From Terriglobales bacterium (lineage in GTDB: Bacteria > Acidobacteriota > Terriglobia > Terriglobales > Acidobacteriaceae), in assembly GCA_025934735.1 (NCBI GenBank), contig JAICWP010000022.1:1-64000 (forward strand): a stretch of 64,000 bases of DNA, written 5' to 3'. The notes below the pieces were generated by a model. That model was not told the DNA's origin. It saw only the letters and a program-made list of their open reading frames with translations, and searched no databases. Position 1 is the first letter of the stretch; every line of letters starts with the position of its first letter. The position numbers and the translations under genes are program-made. Shown here one piece after another: positions 1 through 8,277 of the stretch.

Positions 1-561
1 ACGGTTTCGATCGCCCGCGCTGCCATGTCCCTCACCTTTCCGGCGCGCTTCATGCTGGCGGCAGCCATGAATCCCTGCCCCTGCGGGTTCTTCAATGACC
101 GCAGCCGCGAGTGCCACTGCACCCCGGCCATGATCCAGCGCTATATGTCGAAGATTTCAGGGCCTTTGCTGGACCGCATTGACATCCACATTGACGTTCC
201 CGCGGTTAACTATAAGGAGTTGCGCTCCGCCTCCGCCCCGGAGGGCTCGAAGGAGATTCGGGACCGTGTAATTCAGGCTCGGCAGCGGCAATTGCAGCGA
301 TTTTCCGGTCCGGGAGAGCGGATCTACTGCAACGCGCAGATGTCGCCGCGCCAGATCCGCAAGCACTGTGAGCTTTCCGCTGAGTGTGAGCGCCTGCTGG
401 AAAGGGCTATGACCCAGCAAGGTTTAACCGCCCGGGCGCACGACCGAATTTTGAAGGTGGCGCGAACGATTGCTGACCTGGAAGGCGGGGAAGTAATTGC
501 AGCCAAACACATTGCCGAGGCCATCCAGTATCGGACCCTGGACCGGACCTTCTGGGCCTGA
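1..561 (+). CDS. comM: ComM/YifB-type Mg-chelatase-like AAA+ ATPase, C-terminal part (5' end outside window)
   Basis: The frame is open from base 1, so the gene begins upstream and only about 186 C-terminal residues are present. Visible landmarks are the family's AAMNPCPCG segment directly after the [11 protein letters not shown] strand, the [14 protein letters not shown] arginine-finger/sensor region, and the C-terminal helical domain with [11 protein letters not shown] and [21 protein letters not shown]. All are typical of YifB/ComM, a hexameric AAA+ helicase that promotes branch migration during natural transformation. The Walker A and N-terminal Lon-protease-like fold lie outside the window. 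The protein ends RTLDRTFWA, a normal terminus for the family. The family is clear. A role in transformation in this organism is inferred from proteobacterial ComM. Confidence 0.93.
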   Translation, partial: TVSIARAAMSLTFPARFMLAAAMNPCPCGFFNDRSRECHCTPAMIQRYMSKISGPLLDRIDIHIDVPAVNYKELRSASAPEGSKEIRDRVIQARQRQLQRFSGPGERIYCNAQMSPRQIRKHCELSAECERLLERAMTQQGLTARAHDRILKVARTIADLEGGEVIAAKHIAEAIQYRTLDRTFWA

Positions 562-927
562 ACTCACTCCTAGAAGGTTTTGCACCGGAATTCGCGCGGG
601 TCCGAACATGACGCTTGACCCTGCTTAGCAGAGCGTGTATAGGCTTGGCTAAGCCGTTTTCAAGAACAGAATTGCTGGATTTGCCTGTGTATCTGTGCGG
701 TTAATAGCGCCAGGATGCGAATCGGGCTATAAAATTCATCCTAGAAAGAGCAACTTGGCAGCCTGTTAAGGCATCTATTAAGGTCGTCTGAGGTCGGTCA
801 TCCCAAGCAACTCCAGCATCCAGAATTAATGAGTAGGAAACAGTCTGGTTGTAAGCTGGGTGTCGTTGTCCGGCCGCTCAGTCTTAGGACGGCTGCTAAC
901 TTCATAAAAAGGAAAGGGAAAGACGCA
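562..927. other. Intergenic region upstream of rpoZ
   Basis: This 366-bp gap lies between the comM-like gene and rpoZ. No ORF with a credible ribosome site and no RNA gene was recognised. An AT-rich CTATAAAAT stretch near 728-736 could be a -10 region for the rpoZ-rho transcript, but I do not see a well-spaced -35 box. An upstream in-frame ATG at 829 precedes rpoZ without a good Shine-Dalgarno and was not used as the start. Confidence 0.4.
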
Positions 928-1146
928 ATGCGCTCTGATCTGGTATTTGACGCTGTACATAACATGAAGAATCGTTATATGCTTTGTCAGCTTGCTTCCA
1001 AGGCAACGCGTAAGTTCCACAAGCCTAATACCCGAATCCAGGAAACGACAAACGAAGTCCTGCATCGGATTGCAAGCTCGGAGAGGCAGGAGGCCTTAAC
1101 CGAGCGTGAAGGCGTTGCCGAGGCGCGGCGGCGGGTAGCTGCTTAA
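928..1146 (+). CDS. rpoZ: DNA-directed RNA polymerase omega subunit
   Basis: This is a 72-residue protein beginning MRSDLVFDAV, with NRYMLCQLASKATRKFH and TNEVLHRIA. It matches the small omega subunit, which chaperones assembly of the beta-prime subunit. The SKA.RK core is where omega carries its usual ASKRARQL-like motif. The ATG at 928 was chosen because AGGAAAGGG sits just upstream at suitable spacing. An in-frame ATG at 829 would add 33 residues with no family resemblance. It lies directly upstream of rho on the same strand, in keeping with a transcription-machinery operon. The C-terminus is Arg/Glu-rich and unremarkable. It is short and divergent, so the call rests on the core motif; moderate-to-high confidence. 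Confidence 0.8.
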   Translation: MRSDLVFDAVHNMKNRYMLCQLASKATRKFHKPNTRIQETTNEVLHRIASSERQEALTEREGVAEARRRVAA

Positions 1147-1224
1147 ACTCACCCGCTGCTCGCTCCCGAGCGGCGTTTTGCCTCCCGAATTACCCCCCTT
1201 TTGAAAATTCCCACGTAGGTGAAC

Positions 1225-2475
1225 ATGACTATCGCTGAATTGAAAGAAAAGAACATAACCGAGCTAACCCGCATAGCTCGTTCGCTGGACCTGCCAGGGG
1301 CCAGCGGCCTGCGCAAGCAGGACCTGATTTTCAAAATTCTGCAGGCCCAGAGTGAGAAAGAAGGCCACATTTTTGCCGAGGGCGTACTGGAGATCCTGCC
1401 CGACGGCTACGGCTTCCTGCGCTCGCCGGATTACAACTACCTGCCCGGGCCGGACGACATTTACGTGTCGCCCTCGCAGATCCGCAAATTCGACCTGAAG
1501 ACGGGCGACACCATCAGCGGACAGGTACGCCCGCCGCATGAGGGCGAGAAATACTTCGCGCTGGTCAAGATCGAGGCGGTCAACTTCGAGTCGCCGGAAG
1601 AGGCGCGCAACAAGATCCTGTTCGACAACCTGACGCCCCTCTATCCGCAGGAGCGCCTCAAGCTGGAGACCACGCGGGAGAACGTGAGTGCCCGCGTGAT
1701 GGACCTGCTGACGCCCCTGGGCAAAGGGCAGCGCGGCCTGATTGTTTCCCCGCCGCGCGCCGGCAAGACCATGCTGCTGCAGAACGTGGCCAATTCCATC
1801 ACCACCAACCATCCGGAAGTGGTGCTCATGGTGCTGCTGATTGATGAGCGCCCGGAAGAAGTCACCGATATGCAGCGCTCGGTGAAGGGCGAGGTCATTT
1901 CCTCCACCTTCGACGAGCCCGCCGCCCGCCACGTGCAAGTAGCGGAAATGGTGATCGAAAAGGCCAAGCGCCTGGTGGAGCACAAGCGCGACGTGGTGAT
2001 CCTGCTGGATTCCATCACCCGCCTGGCGCGCGCCTACAACACCATCGTGCCGCCTTCCGGCAAGGTGCTCTCCGGCGGCGTGGACTCCAATGCCCTGCAG
2101 CGCCCCAAGCGCTTCTTCGGTTCGGCCCGCAATATCGAAGAGGGCGGGTCGCTCACCATCATCGCCACCGCGCTGATTGATACCGGGTCGCGCATGGATG
2201 ACGTGATCTTTGAAGAATTCAAGGGCACGGGCAATTCGGAAATCATCCTGGAGCGCAAGTTGGTGGACAAGCGCGTGTTCCCGGCCATTGATATCCAGCG
2301 CTCCGGCACCCGCAAGGAAGAGCTGCTTATCCCCAGAGAAGACCTGGCGAGGATCTGGGTCTTGCGCAAGGTACTGAACCCGCTCTCGCCGGTGGAAGCC
2401 ATGGAGTTGCTGATTGACAAGCTGAGCAAGACCAAATCGAACGGCGAGTTCCTGTCGAATATGAGCTCGTTGTAA
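1225..2475 (+). CDS. rho: Transcription termination factor Rho
   Basis: This 416-residue protein has the full Rho architecture. An N-terminal helical Rho_N domain ([20 protein letters not shown]) is followed by the cold-shock-like RNA-binding domain ([35 protein letters not shown]) and a RecA-type ATPase core. The core contains the P-loop [12 protein letters not shown], the Q-loop region [12 protein letters not shown] and the R-loop segment [23 protein letters not shown]. Rho is the hexameric helicase that ends many transcripts and silences foreign DNA. The ATG at 1225 follows TAGGTG; an in-frame GTG at 1219 would add two residues. A Rho-independent hairpin lies about 35 bp after the stop. 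A fragment closely resembling codons 316-332 recurs downstream at 4383-4433, beyond the AbiE module. Confidence 0.98.
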   Translation: MTIAELKEKNITELTRIARSLDLPGASGLRKQDLIFKILQAQSEKEGHIFAEGVLEILPDGYGFLRSPDYNYLPGPDDIYVSPSQIRKFDLKTGDTISGQVRPPHEGEKYFALVKIEAVNFESPEEARNKILFDNLTPLYPQERLKLETTRENVSARVMDLLTPLGKGQRGLIVSPPRAGKTMLLQNVANSITTNHPEVVLMVLLIDERPEEVTDMQRSVKGEVISSTFDEPAARHVQVAEMVIEKAKRLVEHKRDVVILLDSITRLARAYNTIVPPSGKVLSGGVDSNALQRPKRFFGSARNIEEGGSLTIIATALIDTGSRMDDVIFEEFKGTGNSEIILERKLVDKRVFPAIDIQRSGTRKEELLIPREDLARIWVLRKVLNPLSPVEAMELLIDKLSKTKSNGEFLSNMSSL

Positions 2476-2509
2476 AGCAGTTGCTAGCTTTTAGCTGGCT
2501 AGCTTGCAG

Positions 2510-2546
2510 CCAAAGGGCCCGCGCGAAGGCGAGGGCCTTTGGGTTT
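2510..2546 (+). terminator. Rho-independent terminator after rho
   Basis: A CCAAAGGGCCC / GGGCCTTTGG stem (one bulged base) surrounds a GC-rich loop and is followed by GGGTTTC. The U-tract is short, so efficiency is uncertain. It is well placed to end the rho transcript before the toxin-antitoxin pair. Confidence 0.6.
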
Positions 2547-2684
2547 CGACCAAGATTCGCCTTTGGCAGCATTTCGTGTCATAACCGGGAAGAACAGTAC
2601 TCAGTTCTCGAACAGCACTCTAGTCTACATTCTATGAGTAAGTCACTGCTAATTTAGCGGTTGCGTAATTTGTTGCTCGTCTTT

Positions 2685-2716
2685 ATGTAAGAAATCCTCT
2701 ATATTTTTTCTTACAT
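2685..2716. promoter_or_regulatory. Perfect 10-bp inverted repeat abutting the abiEi start codon (candidate AbiEi operator)
   Basis: ATGTAAGAAA at 2685-2694 and TTTCTTACAT at 2707-2716 are perfect inverted repeats separated by 12 bases that include TATATT. The right arm touches the ATG at 2717. AbiEi proteins are known to repress their own operon by binding inverted repeats in the promoter through an N-terminal winged-helix domain. This position fits such an operator, overlapping a likely -10 and the start codon. The regulatory role is inferred. Confidence 0.55.
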
Positions 2717-3319
2717 ATGCGGCCCAACTCGCTTCCAAGTACTATCCTCAGGCGAATCCGTGCCCGCGGGCGTGGTTCAGTGTTCACTCCGAAGGATTTT
2801 CTTGGTGTCGGCACACGAAGTGCCATTGACATCGCCTTGTGGCGATTGACCCGTCAAGGAAAAATTCGCCGGCTCGCACAAGGTCTGTACGACTACCCGC
2901 GCCTTCATGCAAAGCTCGGTATGTTATCTCCCAATCCGGACGAGGTGGCGGAGGCTTTGGCGGCAAAAACTGGAAGCAGAGTACAAATCTCAGGACAGCG
3001 AGCGGCGAACCTACTTGGCCTCAGTGAGCAGGTGCCGTCACAGCTGGTCTACCTGACTGACGGCCCACCCCAGAAAGTGAAGATCGGATTACAACTCATT
3101 AGGCTCACGCCTGCCCGGCCTTCCAAGTTTCCCGAAGAGAAAACACGTGCAGGGATGGCAATTCAGGCCATCACGGCAATGGGACCAAAAGCAAATAAGG
3201 AGTTCATTGCTCGTCGGTTGAGGAGTGTCCTTAACCAGGATGAGAGACGGAAACTCGTCAGTTTGATGAAGTTTGCTCCTACTTGGAGCCACGACATTAT
3301 TGAGGCTATTGGCAGATAA
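2717..3319 (+). CDS. abiEi: AbiEi-family type IV antitoxin / DUF6088 transcriptional regulator
   Basis: This is a 200-residue basic protein. The N-terminal winged-helix segment (LRRIRARGRGSVFTPKDFLGVGTRSAIDIALWRLTRQGKIRRLAQGLYDYP, roughly residues 10-60) is the pattern of AbiEi/DUF6088 antitoxins. The C-terminal half (about 70-190) carries VQISGQRAANLLGLSEQVPS, typical of the AbiEi domain. AbiEi binds and represses its promoter and neutralises the nucleotidyltransferase toxin AbiEii. The ATG at 2717 is the first in frame and directly follows the inverted repeat; no Shine-Dalgarno is evident, so the message may be leaderless or nearly so. The toxin gene starts 5 bp after the stop. Base composition is visibly less GC-rich than neighbouring genes, suggesting acquisition. 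Confidence 0.85.
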   Translation: MRPNSLPSTILRRIRARGRGSVFTPKDFLGVGTRSAIDIALWRLTRQGKIRRLAQGLYDYPRLHAKLGMLSPNPDEVAEALAAKTGSRVQISGQRAANLLGLSEQVPSQLVYLTDGPPQKVKIGLQLIRLTPARPSKFPEEKTRAGMAIQAITAMGPKANKEFIARRLRSVLNQDERRKLVSLMKFAPTWSHDIIEAIGR

Positions 3320-3324
3320 CCGAA

Positions 3325-4347
3325 ATGGATACATGGGCGAGAGCCACACAGGCAGATCGAAGTGCGCTGTTCAATCAAACGGCGAGCGTAAAGGGAATCT
3401 CACCAGAAATCATCGAAAAGGACTTTTGGGTCTGTTGGATGTTGCGGCAGGTATTCCAACTTCAAGGATTTCCTCGCATCATCTTTAAGGGTGGGACGTC
3501 TCTTTCGAAGGCGTTTGGCATCATCAGGCGCTTCTCGGAAGACATCGATCTTGTCATCAACCGGCACGAACTCGGATTCACTAACGAGAATGACCCAGCG
3601 AATCAGGAGCGAGCAAAACTACGCGACAGAACTGTCGAGAAACTGAAAGAAAGTTGTGTCGCCCTTATCAGAGATGCTTTCCTTCCGACTCTCAATAAGC
3701 AGATCCAATCTGTAATCGGCGATAATGGTTGGGTGCTACTTCCCGACCGGGATGCACCGGAAGCCGATACCCTCGAATTCACCTATCCGGTTGGTATTTC
3801 TGGTCCGATGGTTACCGGCTATGTAAAACGAGTCGTCCGCCTTGAGTTGGGGTGCCGCGGCGATCAGGTTCCTTCAGAAGAAGCGATGGTAACGCCCTAT
3901 GCTTCCGAGGCGTTCCCTCACCAGTTTGCAATTTCGAATGCACGAGTGAATGCGCTGAGCCCCGAGCGTACCTTTTGGGAAAAGGTGACAATGCTTCATC
4001 GCGAATACCATCGAGTAGAGGCGGGCAAACCAGCCAGTGAAAGAATTTTTCGACATTATCACGACGTTGTCGTTATCGCACGCCATGAACGCGGACGAAC
4101 TTCACTGAAAGATCCATCCTTGCTTGAACAAGTTGTCTCTCACAAGCAGCACTTCTTTCGTGAAGCCGGCGCTCATTACGAACTGGCAAAAAAAGGCAGC
4201 CTCCGTCTCGTTCCTGGTCCACGCCTCGAGGAAGAACTGCGCAGGGACCACGCCAAGATGCGTGAAATGTTCTTCGATGAACATCCCGACTTTGACGAGG
4301 TAATGGGCGAGATAAGTAATCTGGAGCGGGCTCTCAACGAGGGTTAA
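3325..4347 (+). CDS. abiEii: AbiEii/AbiGii-family nucleotidyltransferase toxin
   Basis: This 340-residue protein has the DNA-polymerase-beta-type nucleotidyltransferase signature of AbiEii: KGGTSLSK at about residues 55-62 followed by FSEDIDL at 70-76 (the GGTS...DID metal and nucleotide site). The central part shows RTFWEKVTMLHREYHR and FRHYHDVVVIA, conserved in this toxin family (pfam nucleotidyl_trans_AbiEii). Known members add pyrimidine nucleotides to tRNA acceptor ends or otherwise block growth, giving phage abortive infection or plasmid stabilisation. It is separated from abiEi by 5 bp and is clearly co-transcribed. It appears intact. The actual target and any phage defence here are unknown; the family assignment is firm. 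Confidence 0.9.
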   Translation: MDTWARATQADRSALFNQTASVKGISPEIIEKDFWVCWMLRQVFQLQGFPRIIFKGGTSLSKAFGIIRRFSEDIDLVINRHELGFTNENDPANQERAKLRDRTVEKLKESCVALIRDAFLPTLNKQIQSVIGDNGWVLLPDRDAPEADTLEFTYPVGISGPMVTGYVKRVVRLELGCRGDQVPSEEAMVTPYASEAFPHQFAISNARVNALSPERTFWEKVTMLHREYHRVEAGKPASERIFRHYHDVVVIARHERGRTSLKDPSLLEQVVSHKQHFFREAGAHYELAKKGSLRLVPGPRLEEELRRDHAKMREMFFDEHPDFDEVMGEISNLERALNEG

Positions 4348-4366
4348 TCCATAACGAAAGAGGCCG

Positions 4367-4436
4367 GATCACGATTGACACGGCGCTGATTGATTCCGGC
4401 TCGCGCATGGATGATGTGATCTTTGAAGAGTTCTGG
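4367..4436 (+). pseudogene. Fragment of a rho gene (ATPase-core remnant)
   Basis: Bases 4383-4433 match rho bases 2170-2220 at 47 of 51 positions and encode [17 protein letters not shown], against [17 protein letters not shown] in the intact Rho. Similarity extends weakly upstream (I-T-I-D-T versus L-T-I-I-A-T, one codon missing) and stops after the Phe codon. A 76-codon ORF beginning at the Met of this fragment has no other recognisable content. It is best read as a scar of partial rho duplication or of a degraded second rho, placed exactly beyond the abiE module. Confidence 0.8.
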
Positions 4437-4510
4437 GAAACCTGGGGACAGACGGAACGTTCCCCGCATTTTCCCGCTTCACTGGGTTGCGTCGGCCGCC
4501 GACCAACTAT

Positions 4511-4539
4511 CCCACTCAAGCAAAAAACGCTTGAGTGGG
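4511..4539. repeat. Perfect 11-bp palindrome (hairpin-forming element)
   Basis: CCCACTCAAGC (4511-4521) pairs perfectly with GCTTGAGTGGG (4529-4539) around an AAAAAAC loop, followed by GCACCCGC. No U-tract follows, so it is not a standard terminator. From memory, closely similar CCCACTC...GAGTGGGGCACCC elements recur between genes in soil acidobacteria, which would make it a dispersed repeat; this cannot be confirmed from one copy here. Confidence 0.65.
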
Positions 4540-4557
4540 GCACCCGCTCTAGCCTGA

Positions 4558-4592
4558 AGGCCCGAGGGCATGCTCGGGCCTTTGCGTTTTTG
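4558..4592 (+). terminator. Rho-independent terminator
   Basis: GGCCCGAG (4559-4566) and CTCGGGCC (4573-4580) form a perfect 8-bp stem with loop GGCATG, followed by TTTGCGTTTTT. The terminator ends the abiE/rho-fragment region. Its GGCC...GGGCCTTTG design resembles the hairpin after intact rho, so it may be the duplicated rho terminator. Confidence 0.8.
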
Positions 4593-4803
4593 CTAGCGAG
4601 CCTGTCGTTCTCCCCGCCCATTGGCAACCGCGTCTAGGAGTGGTTACTTCCGTCTAGCCCGTTATGCGACCACAATTCGGATGATCTGGTCCTTAACTAA
4701 AATGCCCGAAACAGAGCGTTTACCGCCAGTCGGCCTTGGCCGAGGAGAAACGCCAGTAGTTTCCTGGGAGCTATCATCGTCGTAGTCGTGAGAGGGCTGC
4801 CGG

Positions 4804-5421
4804 GTGAGAACACTCGAGAACATCTTCCTGCGATACACGGGTCTGATATGGGCGCTGCTTGCGCCGCTCGGATCCTGGGCAGTGTTTGCCATTGCAGCCA
4901 TTGACTCGGCCTTTTTCGGAATACCTCTTGATCCGGTAGTTGCCACCTATGTCTACCAAAAACCGCCGCGCTTTCTGCTTTATGCGGTGATGGCGGCCGC
5001 CGGCTCGGCCGCGGGCAGCGTTCTCCTTTATGTCATTGGGTACAAAGGCGGTGAAGCCCTGCTGGCAAAGCGGATTCCGAAAACCAAGTTTGACCAGATA
5101 CGAACGTCCTTCGACCGCCATGAGTTCTGGACCTTGATGTTTCCCTCGATGGTGCCTCCTCCCTTTCCGTTCAAGCTGTTCGCGCTGGCGGCCGCAGCCT
5201 TCGAAATGAAATTCGCACACTTTATACTCGCCATCTTTTTCGGCCGGTTTTTCCGATTCCTCATACTCGCGCTTCTGGTATTGAAGTTCGGGCCTGCGGT
5301 CGTCAGCATGACAACGGTTCTCGTTCACAAGCATGTGCTTGCGATCTCGGCCGCCCTGGTTGGGATACTGGCAGTATGGATCCTGATCTGGTACCGCCGC
5401 CGGCCGCGCACGGCCAGCTAG
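4804..5421 (+). CDS. DedA/VTT-domain (SNARE-associated) membrane protein
   Basis: This 205-residue integral membrane protein has about five hydrophobic segments. The N-terminal re-entrant-like segment (IDSAFFGIPLDPVVATYVY), the glycine-rich segment AAGSAAGSVLLYVIGYKGGE and FPSMVPPPFPFKLFALAAAAFEM are the hallmarks of the VTT/DedA fold, whose members act as lipid flippases or proton-dependent transporters needed for envelope integrity. A GTG start at 4804 was used, with GAGAGGG upstream. The phospholipase-D-type gene follows after 28 bp on the same strand, so the two may be co-transcribed and share a membrane-lipid role (inferred). The substrate is unknown. Confidence 0.85.
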   Translation: MRTLENIFLRYTGLIWALLAPLGSWAVFAIAAIDSAFFGIPLDPVVATYVYQKPPRFLLYAVMAAAGSAAGSVLLYVIGYKGGEALLAKRIPKTKFDQIRTSFDRHEFWTLMFPSMVPPPFPFKLFALAAAAFEMKFAHFILAIFFGRFFRFLILALLVLKFGPAVVSMTTVLVHKHVLAISAALVGILAVWILIWYRRRPRTAS

Positions 5422-5449
5422 CGCCCCTTTCGAATGTCTCGCCAGGCCT

Positions 5450-6862
5450 GTGCCACCTCACCAGCAACTGATTGCATCAGAGTTGGTGAACAGAGCCGTG
5501 CCGGCAGCTGTGGTGACCAAGGCTAAGACGAATAACAAATCCAGCAAGCGCCCTGATCAAGGACCACTTGCAACCGAGTTCAGACGCTCTCGCGCGCTAC
5601 GGATTGTCGCGATAATTGCGATCGTGGCTGTGGCGGGATGGATTCTCGCCGGCCTCTTCGCACCCGGGCCGCGTTACTCCCTTACATCACTCCCCGGAGT
5701 GCCCGCCGAATCGGAAGCTTTTCTGGAACAAGTAGCGCCGCTGGTGGACTCGGCAATCACTCGAAACAACCGCATTGAACCCTTGCGGAACGGCGAACAG
5801 TTCTACCAGGCGGAATTCACGGCGCTGCGCCAGGCGCAGCACAATATCGAAATTGAAGCATACATTTTGCATAAGGGTGAGATAACCCGCCGGTTGCTCG
5901 ACATTTTGACAGAGCGAGCCCGAGCCGGCGTCCAGGTCAGGCTTACCCTCGACTCTCTGGGCAGTGTTTCTACCCCTAAAAGCTATTTCAAGGCTCTGCG
6001 GCAGGCAGGAGGACGGGTGGAGTGGTATCACTCTTTGCGGTGGGACAACTGGTTCATGTCCAACAATCGCACCCATCGCGAGATGACGATAGTGGATGGC
6101 ACGACAGCTTTCGTCGGTGGAGCTGGGTACGCGGATTGGTGGCGCTACCCGAGCAAACATGACCCAAGCTGGCGGGATACCGTCTTCCGGGTTGAGGGTG
6201 AGGCGGTTACCAGGTTACAAGGCGTTTTTGTCGAGAACTGGCTGGAGTCTTCGGGACAGATCTTGAATGGAGAGCAATACTTTCCACGGGCTCCTCTCAA
6301 TAACGGCAGGACTGCGGCCCTTGTAGTCGCCAGTACGCCTTCATCCGGCGGCTCCACTCGCTCCCGTATTCTCTTTCAGATGTTGATCGGGGCTGCCCGC
6401 AAATCCATTGATATCACCACGCCGTATTTTGTGCCCGACAGCAGCATGCGCCAGGAAATGGTGCGTGCCCTGGGTCGAGGCGTGCGAGTCAGAATCATCG
6501 TTCCCGGCAATCACACCGACCATTACCTCACGCGAAGCACGGGGCGCAGGCTGTTCGGGGAGCTCCTGAAGGCAGGGGCCAAAATTTACGAATATGACCC
6601 CTCCATGATTCACGCCAAAATCATGATAGCGGATGGCGCCTGGGTGGTGTTCGGGTCCACCAACCTCGACAACCGTTCCTTCGGAATCAATGATGAAGTA
6701 AATGTCGCGGCGCTTGATTCGGAGTTGGGTGCTGTTCTGACCCATCAATTCGATGAGGACCTCTCTCATTCCAAAGAGATTACACTTCAGCACTGGAGCA
6801 AGCGTTCGGTGTTTGAGCGTTTGTTCGAATGGCTGGGAGATATTGTTGCACGTCAGCAGTAA
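5450..6862 (+). CDS. Phospholipase D / cardiolipin-synthase family membrane protein
   Basis: This 470-residue protein has a basic N-terminus and one transmembrane helix (about residues 50-70), then two phospholipase-D repeats. The second repeat has a canonical HKD motif: H388-x-K390-(x4)-D395, followed by G.AWVVFGSTNLDNRS. The first repeat reads H209-R-E211-(x4)-D216 in THREMTIVDGTTAFVGGAG, so the usual lysine is a glutamate. Related enzymes make cardiolipin from phosphatidylglycerol at the inner membrane. The GTG at 5450 is the first start in frame; internal GTGs before the membrane helix are possible. It sits 28 bp behind the DedA gene and converges with the FemAB-like gene. The altered first motif makes the exact reaction uncertain. 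Confidence 0.88.
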   Translation: MPPHQQLIASELVNRAVPAAVVTKAKTNNKSSKRPDQGPLATEFRRSRALRIVAIIAIVAVAGWILAGLFAPGPRYSLTSLPGVPAESEAFLEQVAPLVDSAITRNNRIEPLRNGEQFYQAEFTALRQAQHNIEIEAYILHKGEITRRLLDILTERARAGVQVRLTLDSLGSVSTPKSYFKALRQAGGRVEWYHSLRWDNWFMSNNRTHREMTIVDGTTAFVGGAGYADWWRYPSKHDPSWRDTVFRVEGEAVTRLQGVFVENWLESSGQILNGEQYFPRAPLNNGRTAALVVASTPSSGGSTRSRILFQMLIGAARKSIDITTPYFVPDSSMRQEMVRALGRGVRVRIIVPGNHTDHYLTRSTGRRLFGELLKAGAKIYEYDPSMIHAKIMIADGAWVVFGSTNLDNRSFGINDEVNVAALDSELGAVLTHQFDEDLSHSKEITLQHWSKRSVFERLFEWLGDIVARQQ

Positions 6863-6868
6863 GGAGAA

Positions 6869-8008
6869 TTATTTCGTCAGGTACCTGCGAATCCGTGCTC
6901 CCACCACCGGCGTGAGCCGCAGTGGGACCATGCGACTCCAGAGCTTTGCCATCATCTGCATGGAGGTAGACGATGTCTGCACCGTGCGGATCTTGGTGGT
7001 CGCTGAGGTGCCGGGCATGCCAATCAGGTAGTAGGCATATTCGCGCAGCTCCACGCCCCATTTTTTCTTGAACTGGATCTGTCCGTCATAGCGAGCGGAG
7101 CCGAAGTCAAACCAGCGCAAATCCTGCGCGGCAGCCCAGGCAATCAGCTGCCAATGGGCTAAGTCATTGGGGCGCAACGACAACATCGCGGGGGAGGAAG
7201 TGGTGATATAGATTTGCAACCGGGCGCCGCAAATGGCCCCCAGCAGCACAGCCACAGTCTGCTGCCCATGCGTGACCCATGAGGCGACCAAGCCCTCGCC
7301 CAAACCCGCCGCTAGGTCGTCAAAAAACTGTCGCGGGTGGGGAGGCACGCCGAGACGCTTCATGGATGCCAGATATAGAGCGTAAAACGGATCGGCCACA
7401 CTGAGCTTACCCCGCCGTACCTCGCTCTGCAGACCGGCTTTCTGCGCCTTGTTAACTCCCTTGCGCGCCTCATTGGTGAGGGACTTGCGCCATAGGAGGT
7501 CCGTCTCTCCCAACTTAAGTACGGCATACGAATAGAGCGGGCGCCGCACGCAATAGGGTGAAGTGGCCAGAAACTGGGCACCTAATGCGCCCCGGATTTC
7601 TAGCGATTGGCAACCGTGGTTGTGAGCGGCGCGGAGGAGCAGTTCGGCCAGCTGCGCCTTCTGTGCCTCCGAAACGCCTCGCAGCAGAGGCCCGCCATAT
7701 TCGATAAACGGCTGCGACACAAGACGGGAACCGCGGGCCACGATCGAGGGGAATACACCTACCAGCAGCCCCTCCGAACAGATCTTCAGGTAGACACAAC
7801 GATAACCATAAGTATTCTCGAGGATCCGCCGGAAGCCCCACAAGTGCGAAAAGCGTCCCTCAGGATTTTGGGCAACGAGCTGATCCCATGCAGGAGCGTC
7901 GGCTGCGGTGGCTGAAACTAATTCGAGTTCCGACGCCGGCCGGACTCCGGCAGAACTCGATAGGAGTGGAGGATCGGATAAGTCTCTACGAGCTTGTTGA
8001 AAATTCAT
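6869..8008 (-). CDS. FemAB/BioF2-like GNAT-fold acyltransferase
   Basis: About 379 residues. The pattern of the exosortase-associated FemAB-like family is visible: WDQLVAQNPEGRFSHLWGFRRILENTYGY near the N-terminus, NEARKGVNKAQKAGL in the middle and a C-terminal FDFGSARYDGQIQFKKKWG, the conserved FDFGRS..G...FKKxWG motif. Members transfer amino acids or acyl groups and are often linked to exopolysaccharide or cell-wall modification. The ATG at 8008 was chosen because GGAG elements lie just upstream; an in-frame upstream ATG at 8065 would add 19 residues. It converges with the phospholipase-D gene (6-bp gap). The substrate cannot be told, and no exosortase or polysaccharide genes are nearby. 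Confidence 0.75.
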   Translation of the reverse strand: MNFQQARRDLSDPPLLSSSAGVRPASELELVSATAADAPAWDQLVAQNPEGRFSHLWGFRRILENTYGYRCVYLKICSEGLLVGVFPSIVARGSRLVSQPFIEYGGPLLRGVSEAQKAQLAELLLRAAHNHGCQSLEIRGALGAQFLATSPYCVRRPLYSYAVLKLGETDLLWRKSLTNEARKGVNKAQKAGLQSEVRRGKLSVADPFYALYLASMKRLGVPPHPRQFFDDLAAGLGEGLVASWVTHGQQTVAVLLGAICGARLQIYITTSSPAMLSLRPNDLAHWQLIAWAAAQDLRWFDFGSARYDGQIQFKKKWGVELREYAYYLIGMPGTSATTKIRTVQTSSTSMQMMAKLWSRMVPLRLTPVVGARIRRYLTK

Positions 8009-8277
8009 CTTCTCCGGTACTCCTGAGAGCAAGGTGGGGCAGCCACGCAGTACATGGCGGAACACTCAGCTCGGCAGCTTCAAGCACGCTCTCTGCGAAG
8101 CAGGCGAAGGTCAAGCACAGCAGAGCAATGCCGAATATCGCTGCAGATTGGGGATAAAGGGTCAACCTGCGTGGCGGAATCCTGCATATGTTCTAACAAT
8201 CAGTCAACGAAAATAATGCGCAACATTCTGCAGTCGCAATCGATTGAACCTAAACGAGCTGTGAGGAGAATTGGCGG

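Noticed and set aside
4407-4637. 76-codon ORF starting in the rho fragment
   Set aside because: Only the first ~11 codons match Rho; the rest is palindrome and terminator sequence. Recorded as a pseudogene fragment instead.
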